A DNA stretch of 64,000 nt from Acidobacteriota bacterium (lineage in GTDB: Bacteria; Acidobacteriota; Vicinamibacteria; Vicinamibacterales; UBA2999): NCBI GenBank assembly GCA_030697165.1, contig JAUYQQ010000004.1, positions 124,001-188,000 on the forward strand. The letters are read 5' to 3'. The translations under genes and the position numbers were made by a program. Positions 1-9,282 of the stretch are shown in pieces; the stretch's first letter is position 1, and each line of letters begins with the position of its first letter. The notes under the pieces are model-generated. The model was not told the origin of the DNA. It did not search any database and saw only the letters and a program-made list of their open reading frames with translations.

Positions 1-557
<557 letters not shown>

Positions 558-564
558 GACGTAG

Positions 565-584
565 GGGCGCACTTTAGTGCGCCC
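565..584. repeat. Short palindrome with CACT/AGTG core
   Basis: Perfect 9-bp arms GGGCGCACT and AGTGCGCCC separated by TT. The same layout (CACT, two bases, AGTG) recurs at 23266-23285 and 29852-29867, so this is a dispersed small element rather than a one-off terminator. Confidence 0.7.
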
Positions 585-595
585 GGGGCGACCAA

Positions 596-627
596 GGCCG
601 GGCCCTGATGAGGGGACCCGGCCTTTT
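596..627 (+). terminator. Rho-independent terminator after the radical SAM-like gene
   Basis: GGCCGGG at 596-602 pairs with CCCGGCC at 617-623 and is followed by TTTT. It sits between the plus-strand gene ending at 557 and the minus-strand gene ending at 628, so it ends the plus-strand transcript. Confidence 0.7.
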
Positions 628-1524
628 CTATTTGGCGATCCTGAAAACCTGCCCGACGAAGGCCGACACGTCACCCCTGCCGGTGGCGCCGTTGTAGGTC
701 AGCACCAGCCCGCCCGTGAAGCCGCCCTCGCGGTGCGCCATGAAATACACCGGCACCTCGACCCCCCACCCGTGGTCGCGGCCATCGCGGGTCAGGAACA
801 CCTCGGCGCCCACCTTGTCGCCAAGGTGCACCTGCGCCTGGACCTCGAACTGCTGCCAGCGCTCGGCCGCCGGGCGGCGGAACAGGCGATCGGCCGGGCA
901 GGCGGTCAAGCCGGTGTCCGCGACCGCGTGACACGACTCGCCCTCGGCGATCTGCCACGCTTCGCTCCAGCGATACGTCGCGGCAATGACGAGGTCGCGC
1001 GGGAGGATCAGGCCGCCGGTGGCCGTGACGGCATACCGTGCGTGCGCGTCACTGCGACGGTCGAGGGTCATGTCGTAATAGTCAAAGGCATCGCGGCCGG
1101 CCTCGACGCGGGCGGCCAGCAGCGGCGTCGCGCGGGTGCTGCCCGCACGGGTCCAGGTGGTCGCGCCCCAGGCCGACGACCCGTTGGTCAGCCGGCGAAG
1201 GCTCGTGGGCCGTCCGGACGCGAAGTTGCGATCGAAGGCGCCGGTGAAACCAACCTCGCCGGTCCAGCCCGGCCGCAACACGAATCCCAGTTTTCCCGAG
1301 GCGCGTTTGGCCTCGTCCATCACCTCGGCCGCCCACTCGATCGTCGGCACCGCCAGGGGACTCCTTAGAGATGGATCGATCATGGTGTCGATAGTGGTCG
1401 TAGACGACTCGGCCGGCGCGGGTGCAACACCAGGGGCTTGGGCGGCGGCGATCGCGGGGACCAAAGTCAGCAGTATCCCAAGGTGCCATGCTCGCTTCGT
1501 GTGCCCGCTGGTTGCCCGCATCAC
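628..1524 (-). CDS. Exported putative outer-membrane beta-barrel protein, family unknown
   Basis: The 298-residue protein starts with a basic N-terminus and a hydrophobic segment ending in AAAQ (about residues 10-29), a likely signal peptide. The mature part alternates polar and aromatic/hydrophobic residues (for example GEVGFTGAFDR, VIAATYRWSEA, FEVQAQVHLG) and ends FVGQVFRIAK, consistent with amphipathic beta strands of an outer-membrane barrel. There are two cysteines in a loop (about residues 196 and 207). I do not recognise a named family. The start could be either of the first two Met codons. It is monocistronic, divergent from the ADOP permease gene at 1776. Confidence 0.65.
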   Translation of the reverse strand: MMRATSGHTKRAWHLGILLTLVPAIAAAQAPGVAPAPAESSTTTIDTMIDPSLRSPLAVPTIEWAAEVMDEAKRASGKLGFVLRPGWTGEVGFTGAFDRNFASGRPTSLRRLTNGSSAWGATTWTRAGSTRATPLLAARVEAGRDAFDYYDMTLDRRSDAHARYAVTATGGLILPRDLVIAATYRWSEAWQIAEGESCHAVADTGLTACPADRLFRRPAAERWQQFEVQAQVHLGDKVGAEVFLTRDGRDHGWGVEVPVYFMAHREGGFTGGLVLTYNGATGRGDVSAFVGQVFRIAK

Positions 1525-1683
1525 CCGCCTTCAGGTCGTTAGACGGACCGGCGGTTCGGTTTCCCGCATGCGACTGCCTGTCCGGGGCCGGACACCGTCA
1601 CCCCGGTCTCGACCAGTGGGTCAGTCCACGCGACAGTTTTCAGGCCGAATTGGACCCTAAAGTCAGGCACGGGACGTGCTCTT

Positions 1684-1770
1684 GTCTATCCGGCTAAAGC
1701 CGGATGCTACAAGATGTGGCGTCCGCCTTCCTGACCACCGAAGCCTCTGGCGAAGGTGGTTAGGCGGACC
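1684..1770. repeat. Composite dispersed repeat upstream of the ADOP gene
   Basis: The block TCCGGCTAAAGCCGGAT (about 1689-1705) is a copy of the CTTTAG-centred palindrome found at 7916-7978. It is followed by GTCCGCC...AGGCGGAC arms enclosing CCACCGAAGCCTCTGGCGAA and GGTGG, a copy of the second dispersed element (other copies at 7858, 8507, 31132, 31911, 57709). It ends a few bases before the ATG of the next gene, so it probably lies in that gene's leader. Confidence 0.75.
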
Positions 1771-1775
1771 AATCC

Positions 1776-4280
1776 ATGGACACACTGATTCGCGACCTCG
1801 CCTTTGCTTTCCGCACGCTGAAGCGGCAACCGGCCTTTGCCCTGACCGCGGTGCTGACCATTGGCCTGGGCATCGGCGCCACCACGGCCATTTTCAGCGT
1901 TGTCAACGCGGTGGTGCTGCGGCCGCTTCCCTACAACGACGCGGCTCGCCTGGGGACTGTCTGGGCCGACCTGCGGAACCGCAACGTCGTTGATTTCCCG
2001 ATCTCTCCCGGCGACTTCTTCGACCTGCGCACGGTGCTGACGCAGTTCGACGGCGTCGCCGGGGTCAACACCTTCCGGCCGACCATTGGCGGCGACGGCC
2101 GTGGCGACGCGGAGCAGGTGAGCGGCGCCGGGGCCACCACCAACATCTTCACGCTGCTTGGCCACCGCATTCATGTCGGCCGTGGCTTCGTCGAGGAAGA
2201 TGGCACGCCGCAACCAGCACCGCCACCACCTGCGGCGGGCGCGGCGCCGGCGGCGCAGGCTGGGCCTGAAACGCCGCCCCTGCCGAACATTGCCGTGCTC
2301 AGCTTCGAATTCTGGCAGCGCCGCTACGGCGGCGACGACTCGATCGTCGGCACGACCATCGAACTCGGCAATGGCCGCGCCGACATCGTCGGCGTGCTGG
2401 CACCGGGGTTCGAGTTGCTGTTTCCACCGGGCACCGATGTGGAGCCGCGCCCCGACATCGTGGTGGCCAATCGCGTGAACTACGAGACCGGGTCGCGCAA
2501 CAACGTCTTCCTGCGCGTGATCGCCAGGCTGACGCCCGGCGTGAGCTTCGAGCAGGCGCAGTCGGAACTCGATCGGCTCTCGGCCGATCTGCGCGGACGC
2601 TTTCCGATCAAGGAAACCGCCAACGCCAATTTCCGGATTGAGCCGATGCACGCCGACCTGGTGGCCGACGTGCGGCCGCAGCTGGCGGCGTTGATGGGAG
2701 CGGTGGTGTTCGTGCTGCTGATCGCGTGCGCGAACGTCGCGAACCTCCTGCTGGTGCGCGCCTCGGCGCGCGAGCGGGAACTGGCGGTACGCGCCGCCAT
2801 GGGCGGCAGCCGGTGGCGCCTGGTTCGCCAGCTCGTGGCCGAAAGCCTGGTACTGGCCACGTTCGGCGGATTGGTCGGCCTGTGGCTGGCGCAGTTCGGG
2901 CTCGACGCGCTGATTCAGCTGGCGCCCGAAGCATTGCCGCGGGCCACCGCCGTCTCGCTCGACGGCACCGTGCTCGCGTTCACGGCGGCTGCGGCGTTGG
3001 TGGCGGCGCTCATCTTCGGCGTCGCGCCGGCGTGGCGGGCGTCGCGGCCTAACGTCATGGATGTGCTCCGTTCGAGCGGCCGCCTGGTGGGCGGCGGCTC
3101 GGGACGCTGGCTGCGCGACGGTGCGGTGGTCGCTGAAGTTGCGCTGGCGTTCGTGCTGCTGGTCGGCTCGGGCCTCATGATCCGCACGTTCATCGCACTG
3201 CAGAACACCCACCCGGGCTTCGATGCCAACGGTGTGCTGACGTTCATCATCCAGAACAATCGGGCCCAGGGCCCCGAGGCCCAGCAGACGTTCAAGCGGA
3301 CGACGCTCGAGCGGCTGAAGGCGCTACCCGGCGTCGTCGATGCCACGGTGGCTGGTCCCCTGCCGCTCGACGGCGTCAACTCGCTGGCTCGTTACGGCCC
3401 GCTCGAAGCGGCCACCGACCCGGCCAAGTTCCAGCAGGCGATCGTGCACTTCGTGCAGCCCGGCTACTTCGAGATGACGCGCACGCCGATGGCGGCGGGC
3501 CGCGCGTTCGGCGACGAAGACAACCGGCCCGAAGCGCGCGTGATGATCATCGACGACCTGCTGGCGGCGAAGCTGTTCCCGTCGGGCCAGGCCGTGGGCC
3601 AGCGGATGCTGGCGCGCGTCACGACCGACGAGCCGCAGACGTTCGAGGTGATTGGCGTGTCGCGGCACCAGCGGCACACGACCATGATGGACGATGGCCG
3701 TGAAGGCATGTTCTTCCCCGATGGCTACGCCAACTTCGGCCCGGCGTTCCGCTGGGCGGTACGGACCAACGGCGACCCGAACGCCCTGGCGGCGGCCGTG
3801 CGCAGCGCCATCGCGCAGCAGGATGCGCGGTTGCTGCTGACCGAGGTCAGGCCGTGGCAGGACTACCTGGACGAGGCGATTGCGCCGACCCGTTTCGCGC
3901 TGATCCTGATCGCGGTGTTTGCGGGCGTCGCCGCCGTCCTGGCCATGATCGGACTGTACGGCGTGCTGGCCACGACGGTGCGGCAGCGGACGACCGAGAT
4001 CGGCGTGCGCATGGCGTTCGGCGCGTCGGGCCACAGCATCCTCAAGCTGGTGATTGGCCAGGGGCTGCGGCTGAGCCTCGCCGGGATCGTGCTTGGCCTG
4101 GTGGCGGCCGCGGCGCTGACCCGCATCATGGCCAGCCTGTTGGTCGGGGTCACGGCCACCGACCCGGCCACCTACGCGACCATGGCAGTGCTGTTCACCA
4201 TAGTAGCGACGTTCGCTGCCTGGGTGCCCGCACGCCGAGCCGCGGCGCTGAACCCGAACGTGGCGCTGCGCGACGAATAG
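1776..4280 (+). CDS. ADOP-type ABC transporter permease (MacB/FtsX-like, duplicated)
   Basis: 834 residues with the architecture of acidobacterial duplicated orphan permeases. There is a transmembrane helix near residues 20-45 within an LKRQPAFALTAVLTIGLGIG-type N-terminus, a periplasmic MacB_PCD domain (about 50-290), and FtsX-type helices near 302-326, 350-372, 395-416 and 445-465. A second periplasmic domain (about 470-690) is followed by three helices near 706-732, 757-785 and 797-820. A Pro/Ala-rich spacer sits at about residues 148-170. No ATPase is encoded beside it, which is usual for this family. Likely role: envelope export or mechanotransmission, substrate unknown. It is monocistronic; the first Met fits the expected N-terminus. 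Confidence 0.93.
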   Translation: MDTLIRDLAFAFRTLKRQPAFALTAVLTIGLGIGATTAIFSVVNAVVLRPLPYNDAARLGTVWADLRNRNVVDFPISPGDFFDLRTVLTQFDGVAGVNTFRPTIGGDGRGDAEQVSGAGATTNIFTLLGHRIHVGRGFVEEDGTPQPAPPPPAAGAAPAAQAGPETPPLPNIAVLSFEFWQRRYGGDDSIVGTTIELGNGRADIVGVLAPGFELLFPPGTDVEPRPDIVVANRVNYETGSRNNVFLRVIARLTPGVSFEQAQSELDRLSADLRGRFPIKETANANFRIEPMHADLVADVRPQLAALMGAVVFVLLIACANVANLLLVRASARERELAVRAAMGGSRWRLVRQLVAESLVLATFGGLVGLWLAQFGLDALIQLAPEALPRATAVSLDGTVLAFTAAAALVAALIFGVAPAWRASRPNVMDVLRSSGRLVGGGSGRWLRDGAVVAEVALAFVLLVGSGLMIRTFIALQNTHPGFDANGVLTFIIQNNRAQGPEAQQTFKRTTLERLKALPGVVDATVAGPLPLDGVNSLARYGPLEAATDPAKFQQAIVHFVQPGYFEMTRTPMAAGRAFGDEDNRPEARVMIIDDLLAAKLFPSGQAVGQRMLARVTTDEPQTFEVIGVSRHQRHTTMMDDGREGMFFPDGYANFGPAFRWAVRTNGDPNALAAAVRSAIAQQDARLLLTEVRPWQDYLDEAIAPTRFALILIAVFAGVAAVLAMIGLYGVLATTVRQRTTEIGVRMAFGASGHSILKLVIGQGLRLSLAGIVLGLVAAAALTRIMASLLVGVTATDPATYATMAVLFTIVATFAAWVPARRAAALNPNVALRDE

Positions 4281-4397
4281 GGCTGGTCGGGCGGGTGAGG
4301 CGGGTGACGCCGACGACCCCGACCAGCCCGACCAGCCCCGACCCGCCCTACCAGCCCTACCAGCCCTACCAGCCCTACCAGCCCTACCAGCCCCAAG
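4280..4397. repeat. 9-nt tandem array with inverted arms after the ADOP gene
   Basis: Five units of CTACCAGCC (4348-4392) preceded by degenerate CGACCAGCC units from about 4318. GGCTGGTCGGG at 4280-4290 is the exact inverse of CCCGACCAGCC at 4318-4328 and at 4327-4337, so the transcript can fold just after the stop codon at 4278-4280. Confidence 0.85.
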
Positions 4398-4412
4398 CTA
4401 TGATGACGGCGC

Positions 4413-4703
4413 ATGAGCGATTCGGCCTCCCGCCTCGTCACCCTGTCCGCCGCCCGTTGGCGACTGTCGGTCCTCGTCACGGCGGCGATGACCCTCATTT
4501 ACGTCGCCTTCATCCTGCTGATCGCCTTCAACAAGGAACTGCTCGGCACGGTGCTCGTCCCGGGGCTGAGCGTCGGCATCCTGCTCGGGGTGTTCGTGAT
4601 CCTCTCGGCCATGGCGCTGATCCTGGTCTACGTGCGCTGGACCAACACGCACTATGACGATGCGGTAGCGTCCATTCGCAAGGCCCACATGGAGGGCCGC
4701 TGA
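4413..4703 (+). CDS. DUF485 family membrane protein (symporter partner)
   Basis: 96 residues with two hydrophobic helices (about 20-43 and 52-76) and charged ends, as in the YjcH/DUF485 family normally encoded directly before acetate-type sodium:solute symporters. It is probably an accessory inner-membrane subunit of the transporter. Its TGA overlaps the ATG of the next gene (TGATG), so the two are translationally coupled, which supports the pairing. Confidence 0.85.
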   Translation: MSDSASRLVTLSAARWRLSVLVTAAMTLIYVAFILLIAFNKELLGTVLVPGLSVGILLGVFVILSAMALILVYVRWTNTHYDDAVASIRKAHMEGR

Positions 4704-6241
4704 TGCAGACCGGAGAGCCCAACGTGGTGGCCATGGCGGGCTTCGCCATTTTCATTGTCTTGTCGCTCGGCATCACGTGGCTGGCGGCTCGACACACGCA
4801 CAGCACGAAAGACTTTTACACCGCCGGCGGTTCGGTCACGGCCTGGCAAAACGGCATGGCGCTGGCCGGCGACTACATGAGCGCCGCCAGCTTCCTGGGC
4901 ATTGCCGGGCTGGTGGCGTTGTCGGGCTTCGACGGCTTGATCTACTCGATCGGCTTCCTGGTCGGTTGGCCGGTGGTGGCGTGCCTGATCGCCGAGCCGT
5001 TGCGGAACCTTGGCCGGTACACCTTCACCGATGTGGTCGCGTTCCGGTTGCGGCAAACGCCGGTGCGGGTGGCCGCCTCGGCCGGCAGCCTGGCGGTCGT
5101 CGCCTTCTATCTGATCGCGCAAATGGTCGGCGCCGGCAACCTGATTCGGCTGCTGTTCGGTCTCAGCTACGAAGTGGCGGTGGTGATCGTCGGCCTGGTC
5201 ATGCTCGCGTACGTGCTGTTCGGCGGGATGATCGCCACGACGTGGGTGCAAATCGTCAAGGCGGCGCTGCTGCTGTCGGGCGCCTTCATGCTGGCCGGCA
5301 TGGTGCTGGCGCAGTTTGCGTTCAATCCGCTGGCGCTGTTCTCGGAAGCTGCCCGGCAGTACGGTGAGGGCGTGCTGGCACCGGGCCGGCTGGTCTCGGA
5401 TCCGGTGGACGCCATTTCACTGGGTCTGGCCCTGATGTTCGGAACCGCCGGTCTGCCGCACATCCTGATGCGGTTCTACACCGTGCCGGATGCCCGCACC
5501 GCGCGCGTCTCGGTGGCTTATGCGACCGGGATCATCGGCGTCTTCTACCTGCTGACCTTTATCCTCGGCTTCGGCGCCATGGTGCTGGTCGGCCAGACCG
5601 ACATCCGCGCCGTGGACGCAGGTGGCAACATGGCGGCGCCGTTGCTCGCCGAGGTGGTGGGCGGACAGGCGTTCCTGGGGTTCATTGCCGCCGTCGCCTT
5701 CGCCACCATCCTGGCGGTGGTCGCCGGCCTCACGCTGGCCGGGGCCGCCACGCTGTCGCACGACATCTACGTGCACGTGTTCCGCCACGGCCGCGCCACC
5801 GAGAAGGAACAACTGCTGGTTGCGCGCAGCGCCACCATTCTGCTCGCCACGGTGTCGATCGCCCTGGGCATCGCGTTCAAGGGCCAGAACGTGGCGTACA
5901 TGGTGGGCCTGGCCTTCGCCATTGCCGCCAGCGCCAACTTCCCCGCGTTGATCCTGTCGATGTTCTGGAAGCCGTTCACGACGCGCGGCGCCCAGGCGTC
6001 GATCCTGTTTGGCACGTTCGCCACGCTGGCCCTGATTTACCTGTCGCCGACCATCCAGGTCGACCTGCTGCAAAACGCCACCGCGTATTTCCCGTACCGC
6101 AACCCGGGCTTGTTTACCATTCCGCTGTCGTTCGTCATCGGGATTGTGGTGTCGCTGGCGGCGCCCGAGCCGGCCGCCTCGGCCGGCTTCGCGAAGCTCG
6201 AGCAGCAGATCCATTTCGGAGCGGACCAAGACGCGGGATAA
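4703..6241 (+). CDS. actP: Sodium:solute symporter, ActP-like monocarboxylate/acetate permease
   Basis: 512 residues with about 13 hydrophobic helices and the solute:sodium symporter N-terminal signature ([20 protein letters not shown], followed by [14 protein letters not shown]). It most resembles ActP/MctP permeases that take up acetate or other short monocarboxylates with Na+ or H+ across the inner membrane. The preceding DUF485 gene, coupled through TGATG, is the usual partner. Length is slightly below E. coli ActP (549), with the missing part mainly at the N-terminus. Acetate rather than another carboxylate is an inference. Confidence 0.88.
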   Translation: MQTGEPNVVAMAGFAIFIVLSLGITWLAARHTHSTKDFYTAGGSVTAWQNGMALAGDYMSAASFLGIAGLVALSGFDGLIYSIGFLVGWPVVACLIAEPLRNLGRYTFTDVVAFRLRQTPVRVAASAGSLAVVAFYLIAQMVGAGNLIRLLFGLSYEVAVVIVGLVMLAYVLFGGMIATTWVQIVKAALLLSGAFMLAGMVLAQFAFNPLALFSEAARQYGEGVLAPGRLVSDPVDAISLGLALMFGTAGLPHILMRFYTVPDARTARVSVAYATGIIGVFYLLTFILGFGAMVLVGQTDIRAVDAGGNMAAPLLAEVVGGQAFLGFIAAVAFATILAVVAGLTLAGAATLSHDIYVHVFRHGRATEKEQLLVARSATILLATVSIALGIAFKGQNVAYMVGLAFAIAASANFPALILSMFWKPFTTRGAQASILFGTFATLALIYLSPTIQVDLLQNATAYFPYRNPGLFTIPLSFVIGIVVSLAAPEPAASAGFAKLEQQIHFGADQDAG

Positions 6242-6288
6242 TGGAACCTGGCATGCCCGCCCGCCGTCTGTAAACTCTGAGCTTCTGT

Positions 6289-6858
6289 TTGACCGCGCTT
6301 CAGCTGCACAACCCCCGCATCCGCTATTCCCTGTTCGCGATCTGGCTGCTCGTCGTCGCGGGCGCCCTGTACCTGTATTTCTTCCAGCGGGAAGTGGTGC
6401 AGGCGGAGATGCGCGACGCGATGTCGGCGTCGTTCTGGGCCGCGGCCATCGCCTACCTGGTGATCGGTGCCTTGCGGGCCTTCACGCTGGTGCCGGCGAC
6501 CTTCCCGTTGCTGGTCGCCATGCCGTTCTTCGATCCGTGGGTCCTGCTGGCGCTGACGCTCCCGTGCATCGCGATCTCGTCTTCGATCTGCTACTTCTTC
6601 GCAGAAGCCCTCCACATGGACGAGCTCTTCGAGCGGAAGTACCCGAAACAGATTCGCCAGCTCAAGGACCTGCTGCAGTCGTACCAGCTGCCGATCATCA
6701 TCGGCTGGAGCTTCATGCTGTTCCTGCCGACCGACCTGATCTGCTACGTGTGCGGCTCGCTCAAGATCAACTTCAAGAAGTTCCTGTTCGGCGTGGTCGT
6801 GGGCGAAGGCACGGTCTACGGGATTTACATCTTCCTCGGCGACTGGGTGCTGCGCTAG
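6289..6858 (+). CDS. DedA/VTT-type (TVP38-like) membrane protein
   Basis: 189 residues, start codon TTG at 6289; no ATG fits the frame near the predicted first helix and the Shine-Dalgarno sequence is weak. Hydrophobic helices lie near residues 12-33, 45-66, 70-88, 92-105, 132-155 and 162-185, with a re-entrant-like ALRAFTLVPATFPLLVAMPF segment as in SNARE-associated/VTT proteins thought to be lipid scramblases. Its TAG overlaps the stop of the convergent gene by 4 nt: both stops sit in one CTAG. Family call is moderate; function is inferred. Confidence 0.7.
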   Translation: MTALQLHNPRIRYSLFAIWLLVVAGALYLYFFQREVVQAEMRDAMSASFWAAAIAYLVIGALRAFTLVPATFPLLVAMPFFDPWVLLALTLPCIAISSSICYFFAEALHMDELFERKYPKQIRQLKDLLQSYQLPIIIGWSFMLFLPTDLICYVCGSLKINFKKFLFGVVVGEGTVYGIYIFLGDWVLR

Positions 6859-8558
6859 CGGCGCCGGGCCGGGCGCGTGTTCTCGGTGGGATACTCCTCG
6901 CCAGCCAGGTAACGGACGCGATCGGCGGGATCGAAGATCCTCGCCTGCCCGCCGATGTTGAACCGGGGCGGCCAGTCGAGTGCGCCGAGGTCGGCGTGGC
7001 CGCGGAAACGATCGCGGAACTCCGCTTCTTCGCGGCGCTCCACCAGGATGTACGGCACGCGGCCGTTCGCCGACAGCCACTGCACGGCGCGATCCAGCCA
7101 GGCCGGTTCGAGCGAGTCCCACAGCACCGCCTCCCGGCCGGCATGAAACCGCACGCTGCCGCTCTGCCACACGGCAATCAGCACGGCGTTTGGCGGCAGC
7201 CGTTCGGCCACCAGGTTCGCGGTCTCGCGATACCGTCCCTCGAGGGCCTGCAGCGCCAGCACGTCGCGCGCGCCGGCCACCCGCATGCCCAGCAGCGCCA
7301 ACATCACCGTGCCGATGGCCACGACGCCGCGCATGCGGGCCCCATCGGCAACCCGTACGGCCACGCTACACGCCACCACGAGCAGCAGCACGATGGCAGG
7401 AATCAGGAACCGCAAGTACCACCACTCCGGGTGCGGACGGTACGGCAGGTAGATACCAAACACCACGGCCGCGGCGGCGAGCAGCCACAGCGCCACGCGT
7501 CGCGACTCGCCGGCGAGCAATAACGGCGCCGCGAGGGCAATCAGCGGAAACACTGTTTGCGTCTGGTAGAAGGCGCGGCCGTAACTAGATAGATTCGAGG
7601 CGACGTTCGACAGGCTGAAGAGTTGGTCGACCCGGCCATAACCGCTGCCAACCGGGCTGCCGTACAGCACCTGGTTCAACCACAACCACGCGGCCACGCC
7701 CGGGAGCGCGCCGACCACCATCAGCCCAGTGGATCGCCACGGTATCGGCTGTCCCGGCCGCCACTGCATCGCGGCCACGATCACGGCAAGCGGTGCGAGA
7801 TTCGGGCGGACCAGGATGGCGATGCCAACCAGGACGCCGGCCAGCAACGAGGTCCGGCTTCCACCTTCGCCAAGGCTACGGTGGACAGGAAAGCCGGACA
7901 CCACATCGAAGCCGGTCCGGCTAAAGCCGGACACTACATCAGGCTCCGACTTCAATGTGGCGTCCGGCTTTAGCCGGACCGTGGCGACAGCCAGCGCCGC
8001 AAGCCACAGCGCGGCCGTCGCGATGTCGTTCATCGGCTGCACTGCCTGGAACAGCACGATCGGACTCGACGCCGTCAGGGCCGCGGCCGACACGCCCGCC
8101 AGGCCGCCGGCCAGGCGATTGGCCAGCACGAAGGCGCACCACACCAGCACGAAGGCGGCGATCGGCGTCACCGCGAAAATCGCGTCGCGGCCGCCGATGG
8201 CGTAGAACGGCGCCATCAGCACCGAGAACCCGGGCGCACAGACCGGCGAAGCGGCGTCTGGTCGAACCGGTGACGGAATGAAGCCGCCAGGCGCCAGCGT
8301 GCGGGAGGCCTCGGGCCACGGCGCCTCGACCGCGAGCGCACTCGCCGGCTGCCACTGCCCGGTGCCGAAAGCTTCGGCCATCAACCCATAGCAGGACGAG
8401 TCGGAACCGCCGACGGCGCCGGTCCCACGCGTCACGCCGAACGTGGCGAGCCCCAGCGCAGCTGCGAGCGCCAACGCCACGGGGAGCCAGGAGCCTGGCG
8501 CGCCGGCTTGTCCGCCGAAGCCTTGGCTAAGGTGGAAGCCTTGGCGAAGGCGGCTCAT
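6855..8558 (-). CDS. Multi-pass membrane glycosyltransferase-like protein (GT39/ArnT-like fold)
   Basis: 567 residues. The ATG at 8558 is chosen because it overlaps the TGA of the upstream glycosyltransferase (ATGA) and because the longer in-frame extension to 8861 merely reads that gene in another frame. About ten transmembrane helices and a first luminal loop with GGSDSSCYGLMAEA follow the pattern of polyprenyl-phosphate-sugar-dependent transferases; the C-terminal 120 residues are soluble. Residues about 3-20 (RLRQGFHLSQGFGGQAG) and about 191-234 (containing PDVVSGFSRTGFDVVSG) are encoded by dispersed repeats and are probably not ancestral protein. With the GT2 gene it likely makes a lipid-linked sugar and transfers it at the envelope. 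Confidence 0.75.
   Translation of the reverse strand: MSRLRQGFHLSQGFGGQAGAPGSWLPVALALAAALGLATFGVTRGTGAVGGSDSSCYGLMAEAFGTGQWQPASALAVEAPWPEASRTLAPGGFIPSPVRPDAASPVCAPGFSVLMAPFYAIGGRDAIFAVTPIAAFVLVWCAFVLANRLAGGLAGVSAAALTASSPIVLFQAVQPMNDIATAALWLAALAVATVRLKPDATLKSEPDVVSGFSRTGFDVVSGFPVHRSLGEGGSRTSLLAGVLVGIAILVRPNLAPLAVIVAAMQWRPGQPIPWRSTGLMVVGALPGVAAWLWLNQVLYGSPVGSGYGRVDQLFSLSNVASNLSSYGRAFYQTQTVFPLIALAAPLLLAGESRRVALWLLAAAAVVFGIYLPYRPHPEWWYLRFLIPAIVLLLVVACSVAVRVADGARMRGVVAIGTVMLALLGMRVAGARDVLALQALEGRYRETANLVAERLPPNAVLIAVWQSGSVRFHAGREAVLWDSLEPAWLDRAVQWLSANGRVPYILVERREEAEFRDRFRGHADLGALDWPPRFNIGGQARIFDPADRVRYLAGEEYPTENTRPARRR
7856..7982. repeat. In-frame cluster of dispersed palindromes inside the membrane transferase gene
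   Basis: Contains one element read on the minus strand as CTGTCCACCGTAGCC/TTGGCGAAGGTGGAAG, and three copies of a CCGGCTTTAGCCGG-type palindrome: partial at about 7892, full at 7917-7934 and 7963-7979. The last two are in inverted orientation with flanking ACTACATC / GATGTGG-like tails. The cluster adds roughly 43 codons without breaking the frame. Confidence 0.85.
8507..8552. repeat. Dispersed CCGCCGAAGCCTTGGC-type element at a gene's N-terminus
   Basis: CTTGTCCGCCGAAGCCTTGG followed by a second, partly overlapping AAGCCTTGGCGAAGGCGG. It lies directly downstream of the start codon at 8558 and encodes the first residues after Met of the membrane transferase. Same element as at 1733, 7858, 31132, 31911 and 57709. 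Confidence 0.8.
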
Positions 8559-9253
8559 CGTGACAAGCGGTACTTGATCAGGACCTGGATGGCCCGCACG
8601 CCGTCGCGCCAGCCAATCTTCTTGCCCTGGGCGCGGCTGCGCGGTTCGAAGCGCACCGGCAGTTCGAGAATCGGGTGGCCGTCGCGCAGCAGCTTGGCCG
8701 AGATCTCCGGCTCGATGTCGAAGCGATTGCACTCGAGCCGCAGCCCGCGCGCGACCTCGGTGGTCATCACCTTGTAGCAGGTTTCCATGTCGGTGAGCCG
8801 GCCGCCAAACAGCACGTTGGTAATGCCGGTCAGCACCTGGTTGGCAAACACCGACAGCCACGGCGCGTCGGGACGCCCGGCCAGGAACCGCGACCCATAG
8901 ACCACCTTCGTGCGGCCGTCCAGGATCGGCTGCACCAGCACCGCCAGTTGCGCCGGATCGAGTTCCAGGTCCGCGTCCTGGATGGCGACGATGGTGCCTG
9001 AGGCCTCGGTGAAGCCGGTGCGTATGGCGCTGCCCTTGCCGCCGTTCTTCGCCGCATGGATGATTCGCAACTCGGGCCGGACCGGCAACCGGTCGAGCAC
9101 CTCGCGGGTGCCGTCGGTCGAGCCGTCGTTGACGACCAGGATCTCGCGCGGTGCCGGCAACTCGATCACCAGCAGCCGCTCGATGACTTCGGCCACCGTC
9201 CGCGCTTCGTTGTAGACGGGAACGACGATTGAGATGAGGGGCGGCAAGAGCAA
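8555..9253 (-). CDS. Family 2 glycosyltransferase, dolichyl-phosphate-mannose synthase-like
   Basis: 232 residues with a complete GT-A domain: LISIVVPVYNEARTVAEVI at the N-terminus, EILVVNDGSTDGTRE (nucleotide binding), AAKNGGKGSAIRTG, the DADLELDP metal-binding DxD-type motif, and a C-terminal GRLTDMETCYKVM plus basic KIGWRDGVRA segment, as in DPM1-like enzymes. No C-terminal helices, so a cytosolic enzyme that charges undecaprenyl phosphate with a sugar is likely. It starts with TTG at 9253, inside a 7-nt tandem array and without a Shine-Dalgarno. Its TGA overlaps the start of the membrane transferase gene. Confidence 0.9.
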   Translation of the reverse strand: MLLPPLISIVVPVYNEARTVAEVIERLLVIELPAPREILVVNDGSTDGTREVLDRLPVRPELRIIHAAKNGGKGSAIRTGFTEASGTIVAIQDADLELDPAQLAVLVQPILDGRTKVVYGSRFLAGRPDAPWLSVFANQVLTGITNVLFGGRLTDMETCYKVMTTEVARGLRLECNRFDIEPEISAKLLRDGHPILELPVRFEPRSRAQGKKIGWRDGVRAIQVLIKYRLSR

Positions 9254-9282
9254 GTCAGAAGTCAGAGGTTAGAAGTCAGAAG
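9252..9282. repeat. 7-nt tandem array (AAGTCAG) spanning a stop and a start codon
   Basis: Units AAGTCAG, AAGTCAG, AGGTTAG, AAGTCAG then AAG. On the minus strand the array contains the TGA of the acyltransferase (9276-9278), and its far end supplies two of the three bases of the TTG start of the glycosyltransferase (9251-9253), so it fills the whole intergenic gap. Confidence 0.9.

Noticed and set aside
1707-3212. 501-codon open frame antisense to the ADOP permease gene
   Set aside because: Composition is Arg/Gln/His-rich without any recognisable domain; it is the typical shadow frame of high-GC coding DNA. The same applies to long antisense frames at 14064-15686, 47073-48467 and 50318-52276.
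8559-8861. 101-codon extension of the membrane glycosyltransferase gene
   Set aside because: It reads the end of the GT2 gene in another frame; the ATG at 8558 gives the ATGA overlap and a sensible start.
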